Below, in pieces: positions 1 to 8,055 of a stretch of 52,965 nucleotides of DNA. Below the pieces are notes generated by a model. That model was not told where the DNA came from, ran no database searches, and saw nothing but the letters and a program-made list of their open reading frames with translations. Every line of letters begins with the position of its first letter. The stretch's first letter is position 1. Both the position numbers and the translations under genes were made by a program. The DNA is from Deltaproteobacteria bacterium (GTDB taxonomy: Bacteria > Myxococcota > B64-G9). The stretch is from assembly GCA_030591445.1 (NCBI GenBank), contig JAUVBB010000004.1, forward strand, positions 1 to 52,965. The letters run 5' to 3'.

Positions 1-331
1 CAAAGGTGGGAATTTCAAAGGGAATGGCGCGCAGGATCACAGCCAAATTGCCGCGACTACGGTGGATGGCGGCCCGAAATCGGCCCACGCCCTCGATGGA
101 ATACGAGCTGTCTTTTTCGAGTAACGATTCCAAATCTCCCGCAAAGCGCGCCTGCTCCAACATGATGCGAACGATCTGTTCGATATCCTCGGCTTGCATT
201 GCCGCCACTTTGAAAGGAACCAACTCGCCATTGACCCGCAAGGCCGGCGGGGCACCGGCTTTAAAATGAATATCCGAGCCGCCGGCGTTAACCGCCGTGC
301 TCAAGAAGCGATCCAGGGTTTGCTGATCCAC
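1..331 (-). CDS. pilT: PilT-like type IV pilus retraction ATPase, N-terminal 110 codons only
   Basis: The gene runs off the left edge of the window; only the N-terminal domain is present. Reading from a GTG at 331, the product begins VDQQTLDRFL and continues with a GSDIHFKAGAPPALRVNGEL-type segment followed by a helix that ends before GRFRAAIHRSRGNLAVILR. This is the PAS-like N-terminal domain of PilT/PilU/GspE-family secretion ATPases, which power type IV pilus retraction. The Walker motifs would lie outside the window, so PilT versus PilU cannot be decided. GTG is chosen because a GGAAGGGGAGA Shine-Dalgarno stretch lies just upstream. It sits 17 bases downstream of the cyclic-nucleotide-binding-domain gene on the same strand, so the two are probably cotranscribed. 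Confidence 0.8.
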   Translation of the reverse strand, partial: MDQQTLDRFLSTAVNAGGSDIHFKAGAPPALRVNGELVPFKVAAMQAEDIEQIVRIMLEQARFAGDLESLLEKDSSYSIEGVGRFRAAIHRSRGNLAVILRAIPFEIPTF

Positions 332-348
332 TTGGGGTCTCCCCTTCC

Positions 349-876
349 TTATTTTACGCCAAGCGAAAACGCCTGGGCGGCCGAGAGCAAAGTGTTGACC
401 CGGCGCAATCTCTCGGAAAGCGTGCGGCAAAATGATCGGTACACCTTATGGGCAAATTGGGCGTCGGCGTCGATCAGGCCTTGGAAACGGTCGCGAGGCA
501 GCATGAGCAGTCTGCAACTCTGCTGCGCACGAACCGAAGCGCTGGTGAGCAAATCGTCGACCAAGGACATCTCACCGAAGATATCTCCGGCCTGGAGGCG
601 CCCGATTTCTTCGGGCTTTTGTCCTTCTTCGCCCACCCGGGTGATGGCCACCTCTCCTTCACAAATGATGTAAAGGGCCTCGCCCATGCACCCTTGCTCG
701 ATGATCACTTCGCCGGCGGCCACTTGCTGGTGTTCGGCAATTTGACCCAAGCGAGTGGTCTCATCGAAGGTCAATTGTGAAAAAATGGGCAGTTTCTGAA
801 TGAGCTCAATGCCGTCGATTTCGCCCAATTCGAGAAACTTCACCCCTCCCGCTTCTTTGATTTGGTTATCCGACAT
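349..876 (-). CDS. Cyclic nucleotide-binding (CAP_ED) domain protein
   Basis: About 175 residues, made of a single cNMP-binding beta-roll with a C-terminal helix. The phosphate-binding cassette is recognisable as GDIFGEMSLVDDLLTSASV. The Arg that normally contacts the cyclic phosphate (PRAA/PRSA in CRP and PKA-type domains) is replaced here by Thr-Ser, so cAMP or cGMP binding is doubtful. No DNA-binding domain follows, so it is probably a protein-interaction or regulatory partner rather than a CRP-type regulator. Its neighbour is a PilT-like ATPase, which suggests a link with motility. An ATG exists at 888, but it lies inside the -10 box of a good minus-strand promoter (TATGCT, 884-889), so translation more likely starts at the ATG at 876, essentially at the predicted transcript start. 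Confidence 0.75.
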   Translation of the reverse strand: MSDNQIKEAGGVKFLELGEIDGIELIQKLPIFSQLTFDETTRLGQIAEHQQVAAGEVIIEQGCMGEALYIICEGEVAITRVGEEGQKPEEIGRLQAGDIFGEMSLVDDLLTSASVRAQQSCRLLMLPRDRFQGLIDADAQFAHKVYRSFCRTLSERLRRVNTLLSAAQAFSLGVK

Positions 877-883
877 GGCAAAA

Positions 884-913
884 AGCATAGGCGAGAAGGC
901 AAAGCAAAGTCAA
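884..913 (-). promoter_or_regulatory. Sigma70-type promoter of the cyclic-nucleotide-domain gene
   Basis: On the minus strand TTGACT (908-913) and TATGCT (884-889) are separated by 18 bases. The predicted transcript start falls near 877, next to the ATG at 876, which would make the mRNA leaderless or nearly so. This is a consensus match by eye only. Confidence 0.5.
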
Positions 914-944
914 GAAGCAGAAAGCCGGCACTGCCAAATGTCCA

Positions 945-973
945 TTGACAAAGCGGGTCTCAGCCGGTATTCG
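945..973 (+). promoter_or_regulatory. Sigma70-type promoter of the ior operon
   Basis: A perfect TTGACA (945-950) is followed after 17 bases by TATTCG (968-973, three of six matches to TATAAT). A transcript starting near 980 would leave about 46 bases of leader before the ATG at 1026. This also argues against translation from the in-frame TTG at 945, which is the -35 box itself. Confidence 0.5.
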
Positions 974-981
974 TTCAAATC

Positions 982-996
982 CCAGGTATTACCTGG
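982..996. promoter_or_regulatory. Perfect palindrome, candidate operator of ior operon
   Basis: CCAGGTATTACCTGG has two perfect seven-base arms around a central T. It lies immediately downstream of the predicted transcript start of the ior operon, where a bound repressor would block transcription. Being short and symmetric, it looks more like a dimeric regulator site than a terminator; no T-tract follows. Confidence 0.45.
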
Positions 997-1025
997 CAAT
1001 CAAGCCGGGGGAGCACGAGAGAGCC

Positions 1026-4000
1026 ATGTCAAAGAAAACCTTGGATCCATTATTGGTAAACGTCGCGGGCCACAGCGAATGCTTGCTGGGCAACGAGGCC
1101 ATTGTGCGAGGGGCGTTGGAAGCCGGCGTGGCCTTCGCCTCGGGATATCCCGGAACACCTTCTTCGGAAGTGACCGATTCCTTTGCCCGCATAGCGGACC
1201 AAGCCGGGATCATCTTTGAATATTCGATCAATGAGAAAATCGCGGTAGAGATGGCCTTTGCCGCTTCCTTGGCCGGGGCTCGATCGATCGTGGCCATGAA
1301 ACATTTGGGCTTGATGTACGCCGGCGATCCGCTCTCCACCATTCCCTATGTGGGACCGGTGGCCGGGCTGGTGATTGTGTCGGCCGGCGATCCTAGCTGC
1401 CGAACCAGCCCCAACGAGCAAGATCAGCGTTGGCTCGGACCCATGCTTCATATTCCATTTCTGGACCCGGATTCCCCGGCCGAAGCCTATGCCATGACCC
1501 GCTTCGCTTTCGAGTTGTCGGAAAAAAGCCGCCTGCCGGTCATTCTGCGCCCCACCACCCGGGTGTGTCACTCCCGCGCGGTGGTGCAATACGGTAAGCT
1601 GCAAGAGCCCCGGATAGGCGGCTTCAAGAAGGATCCCAGCCGCTTCGTACCCATTCCGGTCAATGCCCGCCGCTTGCGCAGCGATTTGAAAGATCGGGTA
1701 GAGATCGCCCGCGATCTCATCGCCCACTCGGAATTCATCCGGGTGGCCGGCGAGGGAAAAACGGCCATTCTGGCCTCGGGCGCTCCGGCCGGCACCACTG
1801 CCGATTTGCTGACCGATTTAGAACTGAACGGAAAACTCAAATTCATTACCGTGGGTGGGGTATACCCCCTGCCCGAAGACCGGATTGTCGAGGCGCTGGC
1901 AGGCGTCGACCGCTTGCTGGTGGTAGAGGAACTCTCGTCTTTTCTAGAGGACGCCGTCCGCTCTCTCTGTGCCCGGCACAGTTTGGCCATCGAAGAGCTA
2001 GGCAAACGCACCGATCATCTGCGGGAAGAGTTCGAGTACGAGCCGGCCCAAATTCGCCGCGCGATCTACCAGGGCCTGGAATTGGGGCCCGAGCCGCCCC
2101 CGGCCCTCGAATTCGAAACCGTCCCCCCCCGACCACCGTCCTTGTGTCCTGGCTGCCCACATCGGGCCTCTCAGTACGCGCTACGTACCGTGTTCGGTGA
2201 AGACAGTTTGTACTTCAACGATATCGGCTGCTACACCTTGGGCTACGGCCCGCCCCTGCATACTGCCGACGCTCTGCTGTGCATGGGGGCCGGATTCACC
2301 CTGGCCGCCGGCGTGGCCCGCACCACCGGTCAACGCACCGTGGGCATCATGGGCGATTCGACCTTCTTCCATTCGGGTATGCCGCCCTTGCTCAATGCGG
2401 TTAAAGAAAACGTAAACATGGTGGCCGTCATCTTAGACAACCATGTCACCGGCATGACCGGCTTTCAGGAAAGCCCCACCGTGAACCTGGTCGGCGACCA
2501 GTTCATGCGCGAGGTCTCCATCGCCAAAGTGGCCGAAGCCCTGGGCGTACGTCAGGTCGAAACCGTCGATCCCTACGACTTGCCCGCCTCTTTGGCCGTG
2601 CTCAAACGAGCCCATGAAGCCAGCGGCGTCAGCGTGGTGGTCTTCGAGCGCACCTGCCCGGTACACTTTGCCCGCGAGACCCACGCGACCTATCAGCAAG
2701 CCGTCTATGCCATAGACCCTAGCCGCTGTCAGACTTGTGCCCGGGAAGATTGCGGGCTGCGCTGCAGCCAAGAGATATGCACGGGTTTTGAACGCCACAT
2801 GGCCCAAGCCCGTTCCTTGGAAAGCGGCGAGCTTCCGTCCAACCGGCCGAAAGAAGCCCCTTGCGCCACCCAATGTCCCTTGGGTCTTTGCATCCAGGGA
2901 TACACCGGGCACATCGCCGCCGGCGAGTACCGGGCCGCCTTCGAGCAAATCATGAGCCGGCTACCACTGCCCGAAAGCGTTTGTCGGGTTTGCCACCATC
3001 CCTGCGAGCAAGTCTGCGTGCGGGCCGACATCGACGAACCGGTAGCCATCAATGAGCTGAAGCGTTTTGTGATTGATTGGGCGCACCGAAATGAGCAAAC
3101 TTACCAACCCGCGCGCGATGAAATGCATGGCAAGAAGGTAGCGGTGGTAGGGGCCGGTCCCTCGGGCCTGGCCGCCGCTCACGATTTGATTCTGCGCGGC
3201 TACCAGGTAAGCCTGTACGATGCCGCCGAACATCCCGGCGGTTTACTACGCTACGGTATTCCCGATTACCGGCTACCCAAAGAGGCATTGGCCCGCGACA
3301 TCGACCGAATTCTGGCCATGGGGGTCGAGTTTATCGGTGGCCGTCGCCTGGGCCGGGATTTACATCCTGAACAACTGCTGAAAGAGGGCTTCGATTCGGT
3401 ATATCTGGCCGTGGGAGCCGCTAGCGGCGTTGCCCTCCGCTTGGAAAACAGTGAGGCCGCGGACGCACCGGTCATGATCGACGCGCTGGACTATTTGAAC
3501 CAAGTCAATAGCGGAAAAGAAATGGCAAAGGCTCACCGGGTGGTGGTAATCGGCGGAGGCAATGCCGCCCTGGATGCCGCCCGCACGGCCCGGCGCCTGG
3601 GTGCCGAGCAGGTGATCATTGCCTACCGGCGCCGCCGGCAAGAAATGCCGGCCATCGAAGAAGAAATCAAAGCGGCCGAAGCCGAGGGCATCGAGATTCA
3701 AACCCAGCTGCAACCACAAGCACTCTGCGCTCGGCAGTTGCAATGTTTGCGCACTGAAGCCGGGGACACCGACAGCTCCGGACGCAGCCGGCCGGTGCCC
3801 ATTGCTGGTTCAGAACTCACCCTGGCCTGTGATCAAATCATCGCGGCCATCGGACAATTCCCGGCCGCCGACTTGCTGGCTGAACCCGGCATCGAGCGCG
3901 AAGAGGGAGGCATGTTTATCGTCGATGCCGAGACCGGCCAAACTTCCATGAATAACGTATTTGCCGGGGGCGATTTGGTCCCCGGCGAACGCACGGTCAC

Positions 4001-4424
4001 CGATGCCATCGCCTTTGGCCAACGCGCGGCTTGGGGTATTGACTTGAGCCTGCGCGGGCAAGAAGCTGCCGATGGACACCGCATACCACCGCGGCCCGGC
4101 AGCGCCGAACCGGCCGGCAGACCGGACGTGCAGCGTAGCGACACCATGCCCCGGGTCAGTCCCGCTGAACTTACCGGCCCCAACCGTAGCGAGGGTTTCG
4201 ACGAAGTGGTCTCGGTCTTGACCGAAGCGCAGGCCCGCGCCGAGGCTTCGAGATGCATGGTTTGCGGCTTGTGTGGAAATTGCCGCACCTGCCTGGATCT
4301 ATTCGGCTGCCCCGCTTTTTACGTCAAGGATGATCAGATTTGCATCGAACCCGAACTCTGCAACGGCTGCGGAGTCTGCGCCGATTTGTGCCCCAACGGC
4401 GCCATCTACAAGGTAAGCTCATGA
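1026..4424 (+). CDS. iorA: Indolepyruvate:ferredoxin oxidoreductase alpha subunit fused to a GltD-like NAD(P)H oxidoreductase module
   Basis: About 1132 residues, nearly twice a normal IorA. In order: a pyruvate-ferredoxin-oxidoreductase-like N-terminal region (SGYPGTPSSEV near residue 40), a TPP-binding domain (CPGC at 374-377, GDSTFFHSG further on), a cysteine-rich segment and Fer4_20 helical domain typical of GltD/DPYD (ATQCPLG, then CRVCHHPCEQVC), an FAD-binding GAGPSGLAAA motif (about 707), a second dinucleotide motif VIGGGNAALDAA (about 840), GltD-type AIGQ and FAGGD motifs, and a C-terminal ferredoxin domain (CMVCGLCGNC near 1077 and CNGCGVCADLC near 1112). IorA oxidises arylpyruvates to aryl-acetyl-CoA; the inserted flavin module would allow electron transfer to or from NAD(P)H. 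The ATG at 1026 is preceded by GGGGGAG and GAGAGAG; an in-frame TTG at 945 is rejected because it is the -35 box. The stop overlaps the start of iorB (ATGA). Confidence 0.88.
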   Translation: MSKKTLDPLLVNVAGHSECLLGNEAIVRGALEAGVAFASGYPGTPSSEVTDSFARIADQAGIIFEYSINEKIAVEMAFAASLAGARSIVAMKHLGLMYAGDPLSTIPYVGPVAGLVIVSAGDPSCRTSPNEQDQRWLGPMLHIPFLDPDSPAEAYAMTRFAFELSEKSRLPVILRPTTRVCHSRAVVQYGKLQEPRIGGFKKDPSRFVPIPVNARRLRSDLKDRVEIARDLIAHSEFIRVAGEGKTAILASGAPAGTTADLLTDLELNGKLKFITVGGVYPLPEDRIVEALAGVDRLLVVEELSSFLEDAVRSLCARHSLAIEELGKRTDHLREEFEYEPAQIRRAIYQGLELGPEPPPALEFETVPPRPPSLCPGCPHRASQYALRTVFGEDSLYFNDIGCYTLGYGPPLHTADALLCMGAGFTLAAGVARTTGQRTVGIMGDSTFFHSGMPPLLNAVKENVNMVAVILDNHVTGMTGFQESPTVNLVGDQFMREVSIAKVAEALGVRQVETVDPYDLPASLAVLKRAHEASGVSVVVFERTCPVHFARETHATYQQAVYAIDPSRCQTCAREDCGLRCSQEICTGFERHMAQARSLESGELPSNRPKEAPCATQCPLGLCIQGYTGHIAAGEYRAAFEQIMSRLPLPESVCRVCHHPCEQVCVRADIDEPVAINELKRFVIDWAHRNEQTYQPARDEMHGKKVAVVGAGPSGLAAAHDLILRGYQVSLYDAAEHPGGLLRYGIPDYRLPKEALARDIDRILAMGVEFIGGRRLGRDLHPEQLLKEGFDSVYLAVGAASGVALRLENSEAADAPVMIDALDYLNQVNSGKEMAKAHRVVVIGGGNAALDAARTARRLGAEQVIIAYRRRRQEMPAIEEEIKAAEAEGIEIQTQLQPQALCARQLQCLRTEAGDTDSSGRSRPVPIAGSELTLACDQIIAAIGQFPAADLLAEPGIEREEGGMFIVDAETGQTSMNNVFAGGDLVPGERTVTDAIAFGQRAAWGIDLSLRGQEAADGHRIPPRPGSAEPAGRPDVQRSDTMPRVSPAELTGPNRSEGFDEVVSVLTEAQARAEASRCMVCGLCGNCRTCLDLFGCPAFYVKDDQICIEPELCNGCGVCADLCPNGAIYKVSS

Positions 4425-5023
4425 ATGCCTCGACCAAACGATTGAAGATCCTAGTGGCCGGCGTGGGTGGGCAAGGCGCCTTGACCGCGGCCCGCTTTTT
4501 GGGCGATGCCGCCATGGCGGTCAATTTGCCGGTCATCGTCGGCCAGTTGCATGGCATGTCCCAACGCGGTGGCGCGGTAGAGTGCTCGGTCATCATCGGC
4601 CCGGGGCACAGTTCTCATATTGGCGACGGCGAGGCCGACGTGGTGATGGGATTAGAACCATTAGAAGCCAAGCGTTCCCTGGCCAAAATGTCCAAGCACA
4701 CCAAGTGCGTGGTCAACCTGGGCAAAATCGTGCCTTTCAGCCTGGCCATGCGCGGTGAGTCTTATCCGGAACTAGAGCCCATTTTGGCTTACATCCGCAC
4801 CGTCACCCCCCATCTGTATACCGTCGATGGCCCGGCCCTGGTGCGTCAAACCGGCATTTCCCGTACCCTCAACGTAGCCATGCTGGGTGCGGTCGCCGGC
4901 CTCGATATGCTGCCCTTCGGCCACGAAGTGCTCTGGCAAGCCATCGAGAAAAAAATCCCCCCCCGCTTTCTTGAGGTCAATCGCCGGGCCTTTGATCTGG
5001 GTGTTTCCTCGGTAAGCCAATAG
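4421..5023 (+). CDS. iorB: Indolepyruvate:ferredoxin oxidoreductase beta subunit
   Basis: 200 residues with the pyruvate/ketoisovalerate oxidoreductase gamma-type fold: VAGVGGQGALTAARFLGDAA at the N-terminus and the conserved HGMSQRGGAVECSV segment near residue 45. It pairs with the alpha subunit to form the 2-oxoacid oxidoreductase that decarboxylates aryl-2-oxoacids derived from aromatic amino acids. The ATG at 4421 overlaps the alpha-subunit stop as ATGA, with AAGGTAAG upstream, so the two are translationally coupled. The length is normal for IorB. Only two bases separate its stop from the TTG start of the following sigma factor, so the sigma gene may be read from the same transcript. Confidence 0.9.
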   Translation: MNASTKRLKILVAGVGGQGALTAARFLGDAAMAVNLPVIVGQLHGMSQRGGAVECSVIIGPGHSSHIGDGEADVVMGLEPLEAKRSLAKMSKHTKCVVNLGKIVPFSLAMRGESYPELEPILAYIRTVTPHLYTVDGPALVRQTGISRTLNVAMLGAVAGLDMLPFGHEVLWQAIEKKIPPRFLEVNRRAFDLGVSSVSQ

Positions 5024-5025
5024 AC

Positions 5026-5571
5026 TTGGTAGATCTCAGCGACAAGTCGGCAGCGCTGGATGCCCAAGTGCAAGAAGCCTACCGCTTGTACGCCGCCCGC
5101 CTCGATTCCCACTTACTGGCCATATTTCGCAGCAATGACGAGGTTGCCGACATTCTGCAAGAGACCTTCCTTCGTTATTTTCTCTACCTCAAAAAAGGCA
5201 AGCAGGTCGATGCCCTTTACAGCTTTTTGATGCGTATCTCCACCCGATTGGCGATGAGAAGGATCGGCCAAATTCGGCATCGCAAGGAGTTGATAAGGCT
5301 GATGCCCTTGCCAATCGAACCCAGGGACGCCTGGCGGATGGAAGCCTGGTCGGCCATCAAGGCCATCTGGCCATTTCTCGACCCCAAAGCCATGATGATC
5401 GCCAAGTTGCTCTTGCTCGACGAGATGACCCTGGCGGAAATCTCTCGACACACCGGTTGGAGCCACGGAGTCGTCCAAAGGAGAATCAAAAGAATTCGCG
5501 ACCTTGCCCGCGAAAAATCACAAATTTCACTTTACCTCGAAAAAAATCGATCAGATGTGCCACTTGGATGA
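5026..5571 (+). CDS. ECF-type RNA polymerase sigma factor
   Basis: 181 residues. Region 2 is seen as helices around DEVADILQETFLRYF with RISTRLAMRRIGQ (residues about 35-85), and region 4 as a helix-turn-helix, LAEISRHTGWSHGVVQRRIKRI, near the C-terminus. The region 2 motif is degenerate compared with housekeeping ECF factors but the layout is right. The start is a TTG two bases after the iorB stop, with GGTAAG upstream; no ATG is available before region 2. The next gene encodes a membrane protein with a zinc anti-sigma motif, so this factor is probably held at the membrane and released by an envelope signal. A likely target is the sigma-linked caspase and lipoprotein genes downstream, but this is inference. 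Confidence 0.82.
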   Translation: MVDLSDKSAALDAQVQEAYRLYAARLDSHLLAIFRSNDEVADILQETFLRYFLYLKKGKQVDALYSFLMRISTRLAMRRIGQIRHRKELIRLMPLPIEPRDAWRMEAWSAIKAIWPFLDPKAMMIAKLLLLDEMTLAEISRHTGWSHGVVQRRIKRIRDLAREKSQISLYLEKNRSDVPLG

Positions 5572-5588
5572 CTCTCTGAAGTAGAGAG
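5572..5588 (+). promoter_or_regulatory. Hairpin between sigma and anti-sigma genes, next to the RBS
   Basis: CTCTCT (5572-5577) and AGAGAG (5583-5588) form a six-base stem with a five-base loop, starting one base after the sigma stop codon. The 3' arm merges into the G-rich ribosome-binding site of the anti-sigma gene (GAGAGGGGGGGCGAG). The structure could tune how much anti-sigma is made relative to sigma. No T-tract, so it is not a simple terminator. Confidence 0.35.
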
Positions 5589-5600
5589 GGGGGGCGAGCT

Positions 5601-6359
5601 ATGAGGAAATTAATGCCGGATCAAAAAAGCTGCCCAAGAAAAATTGAACTATTCGAAGCCGAGACCGATCCCAAGGGCAACGAAAAGAACCGCCGACTGA
5701 TGCAGCACGCCCAAAGCTGTGAGCCCTGTCAGGCCGTCTTGCAAGAATTCGCGCAGGAGAGAGAAAAGTTTCTCGAAGCCCGGCCCCTTTGGCAGCCGGG
5801 CACAGCCACAACCCACCGCAGACGACATCATCTCCTCTGGGCCCCCGCCGGCGCAGCCCTGGCTATTTTGCTAAGCATCTTTTTCTTCTCGGCGCCTGAC
5901 CAACAGACAGAAGCAAGCATACGCACCAAGGGAGATGTCGCCATCCGTTTTTTTGTCAAGCGTGGGCAAGAGGTTAGCGAAGGCAAGTCAGGCGACGTTT
6001 TTCGTGCCGGCGATCTCATCCAGTTCATGTACAGCTCGGGACATTACCGCCACCTTTTCCTCATAAGCATTGACAGCCAAGGCCTGATGTCCAGCTTCAA
6101 CCACGACGGCAGCAAAATCTCCATGCGCATCGATCCGGGCAATGACATGGTGCTGAATCACAGCATCCTGCTGGACGACACCCGCGGCCTGGAAAGAGTT
6201 TTTGCGGTTTTCTCCAATGAAGTCTTAGATATGTCACAGCTGGAACAAGTGATGGCAGAAGCTTTTCAAGATATGAACGACTCTGGCATTACTCTGCGTG
6301 AAATCGAAAAGATTCCGCTTTCCTTCCCGCAAGCAACGATTCTGCTGGTACGAGAATGA
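5601..6359 (+). CDS. Membrane anti-sigma-like protein with ZAS motif and extracytoplasmic domain
   Basis: 252 residues. The N-terminal cytoplasmic part has the zinc anti-sigma signature H-x3-C-x2-C (His36, Cys40, Cys43) plus an upstream Cys11. One transmembrane helix follows at about residues 78-97, after a basic RRRHH stretch. The C-terminal 150 residues are extracytoplasmic and resemble the DUF4384-type domains found beside caspase-like proteins in myxobacteria (FRAGDLIQFMYSSGHYRHLFLISI region). The best reading is an anti-sigma factor for the preceding ECF sigma, with the outer domain sensing or binding an envelope component. The start at 5601 follows a very strong G-rich ribosome-binding site. 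The outer domain assignment is tentative. Confidence 0.72.
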   Translation: MRKLMPDQKSCPRKIELFEAETDPKGNEKNRRLMQHAQSCEPCQAVLQEFAQEREKFLEARPLWQPGTATTHRRRHHLLWAPAGAALAILLSIFFFSAPDQQTEASIRTKGDVAIRFFVKRGQEVSEGKSGDVFRAGDLIQFMYSSGHYRHLFLISIDSQGLMSSFNHDGSKISMRIDPGNDMVLNHSILLDDTRGLERVFAVFSNEVLDMSQLEQVMAEAFQDMNDSGITLREIEKIPLSFPQATILLVRE

Positions 6360-6375
6360 TTTTGGCCACCTTCGC

Positions 6376-6405
6376 TTGCCAGACTGCTAAGAATTCAATT
6401 ATAAT
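6376..6405 (+). promoter_or_regulatory. Sigma70-type promoter of the caspase gene
   Basis: TTGCCA (6376-6381) and a perfect TATAAT (6400-6405) are separated by 18 bases. The transcript would begin near 6412, so the ATG at 6415 would be at its very end, while the ATG at 6454 has a normal leader and ribosome-binding site. This provides an independent promoter for the caspase gene inside the sigma cluster. Confidence 0.6.
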
Positions 6406-6453
6406 CAGGGCTGTATGTCTCCTAGCCCTAAATGGAGACAAAAGGGCAGGCTT

Positions 6454-8049
6454 ATGACTCAGTTTGGTGCTCATCGCATCGCCCAAACATTATTAGGAGC
6501 CTTGGTATTGTGCTTGGCGCTGCCGTCAGCGGCCGACCAAGCCCAGCGCTGGGCCGTGGTGGCCGGCCACAACCTGGGTACCGAAAGAACTACGCTCAAA
6601 TTCGCCGAAGAGGATGCCCGCCGCGTGGGCCAGGCCTTGATTCGCCCCGGTCAATTTGATCCGCAGCGGGTAAAAGTCTTATTAGGTCCTACGCCGGAAA
6701 AATTCCTGGCCACCATCCATAAAGTAGCCCAAATGGCAAACCAAGCCCCGCCGGTCAGCGGCTCGGTACTCTTTGTTTTTTTCTCCGGCCACGGTGACGG
6801 TAACCATCTCATTCTGGGCAATGACAAACTGGGCATCCAGGAACTCAAAGAAGCGCTGAATGAAACCAACATGGATGTGGTAGTGCTGGTTTTAGACGCC
6901 TGTAAATCGGGCAGCGCCACCCGCCATAAGGGCGGCAAGAGTGCCCCTGCTTTTCTCCGCTTTTTCGACACTCCCCGCGCCCGCGGCCGGGTGATTCTCA
7001 CCTCGGCCTCGGCCTCGGAGATGGCCCAAGAATCCGACGACATCGGCAGCTCTTTCTTTACTCATTTTTTCGTCTCCGGGCTGCTAGGCGACGCCGACCG
7101 CAGCCAGGATGGCCGGGTGACCCTGTCGGAAATCTATCGCTATGTCTACGATCACACCGTCATCCGCACCGCCAATACCTTGTCCGGAGTACAGCACCCG
7201 GCCTTCTTGTACGAACTGGAGGGCGAAGGCCATCTGGTACTGGCCGATCTCAACAGCGAGAACACCGGCCTGGTACTGCCCGAATCATCGACCGGCAACT
7301 ATCTGGTGTTCGATCGCAACCGTCGCTACGTAGTAGCCGAACTACACAAAAAGCCGGGCACCCGCCGGCTTATCCCCGTTGCCCCCGGAAAATACACACT
7401 CAAGAAGCGCCAAACCGAAAACCTGCTGGTAGCCAAAGTCGAAGTCCGCGACCACGAGCGACTAGTGGTAACCGACGATCAAATGCTGCCCACCGATTTC
7501 GAACACCGCACCGCCAAGGGCTGGGATCTGTGCTTCGCCTGGAAACCCAGCCCCATCGAAACCGATGTCCTGATGAGCTGGACCGCCTTTTCCCGCGCCC
7601 CAGCCGGCGGTATCTGGTCCTATCCCTCCATCGGTCTGGCCACTCGCTTCCAGGGCTGGCCCTGGCGCGGCTTCCGCAGCCGCCTGGCCTTTACCGCCGG
7701 CGCCTGGCAGCACTCTCTCCCCATCAACAACGAAAACATCAGCTTCCGCCTACTCCAACTCGGCTCCGATTTTTCCCTAGGCCGAACCCTATATTACGGC
7801 CCCTCCCTGTTTGAATTCGGCGGCCGCCTAGCCATCAACTATCTACGCCGCAGCTTCAATGACCAAGGCGTCAGCACCCAAGACAGCTCCCTGGGCGGCG
7901 GCCTGGCCGCCTTCGCCCTGGTCGCCACCCGCGTAGGCCTCGTCCGCCTCGCCCTAGAAGCATCCGGCGGCCTTTTCCTCTTTCCCGGCGCCAAAAACAC
8001 TGCCATTCCCTACATCAACGGCAGCCTAACCACCGGTCTGAACTGGTAA
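6454..8049 (+). CDS. Secreted caspase-like (C14) protease with C-terminal probable outer-membrane beta-barrel
   Basis: 531 residues. A signal peptide (hydrophobic LLGALVLCLALPSAAD) is followed by a p20-type caspase domain: RWAVVAGHN, the His loop FFSGHGDG (His113) and the Cys loop LDACKSGS (Cys150), both catalytic residues present. After about residue 260 come beta-rich modules and then a C-terminal region of alternating hydrophobic strands rich in Gly, Tyr and Phe, ending in a terminal Trp, as in outer-membrane beta-barrels. The protease would then sit on the periplasmic or outer face of the outer membrane. The start at 6454 is preferred over 6415 because of the AAAGGGCAGG ribosome-binding site and the promoter position. 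A lipoprotein gene follows after six bases. Cleavage specificity (Arg/Lys as in metacaspases or Asp) cannot be read. Confidence 0.8.
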   Translation: MTQFGAHRIAQTLLGALVLCLALPSAADQAQRWAVVAGHNLGTERTTLKFAEEDARRVGQALIRPGQFDPQRVKVLLGPTPEKFLATIHKVAQMANQAPPVSGSVLFVFFSGHGDGNHLILGNDKLGIQELKEALNETNMDVVVLVLDACKSGSATRHKGGKSAPAFLRFFDTPRARGRVILTSASASEMAQESDDIGSSFFTHFFVSGLLGDADRSQDGRVTLSEIYRYVYDHTVIRTANTLSGVQHPAFLYELEGEGHLVLADLNSENTGLVLPESSTGNYLVFDRNRRYVVAELHKKPGTRRLIPVAPGKYTLKKRQTENLLVAKVEVRDHERLVVTDDQMLPTDFEHRTAKGWDLCFAWKPSPIETDVLMSWTAFSRAPAGGIWSYPSIGLATRFQGWPWRGFRSRLAFTAGAWQHSLPINNENISFRLLQLGSDFSLGRTLYYGPSLFEFGGRLAINYLRRSFNDQGVSTQDSSLGGGLAAFALVATRVGLVRLALEASGGLFLFPGAKNTAIPYINGSLTTGLNW

Positions 8050-8055
8050 TCAATC

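Noticed and set aside
945-1025. N-terminal extension of the IorA fusion from a TTG at 945
   Set aside because: The TTG is part of a perfect TTGACA -35 box, the extension has no conserved residues, and an ATG with ribosome-binding site lies at 1026.
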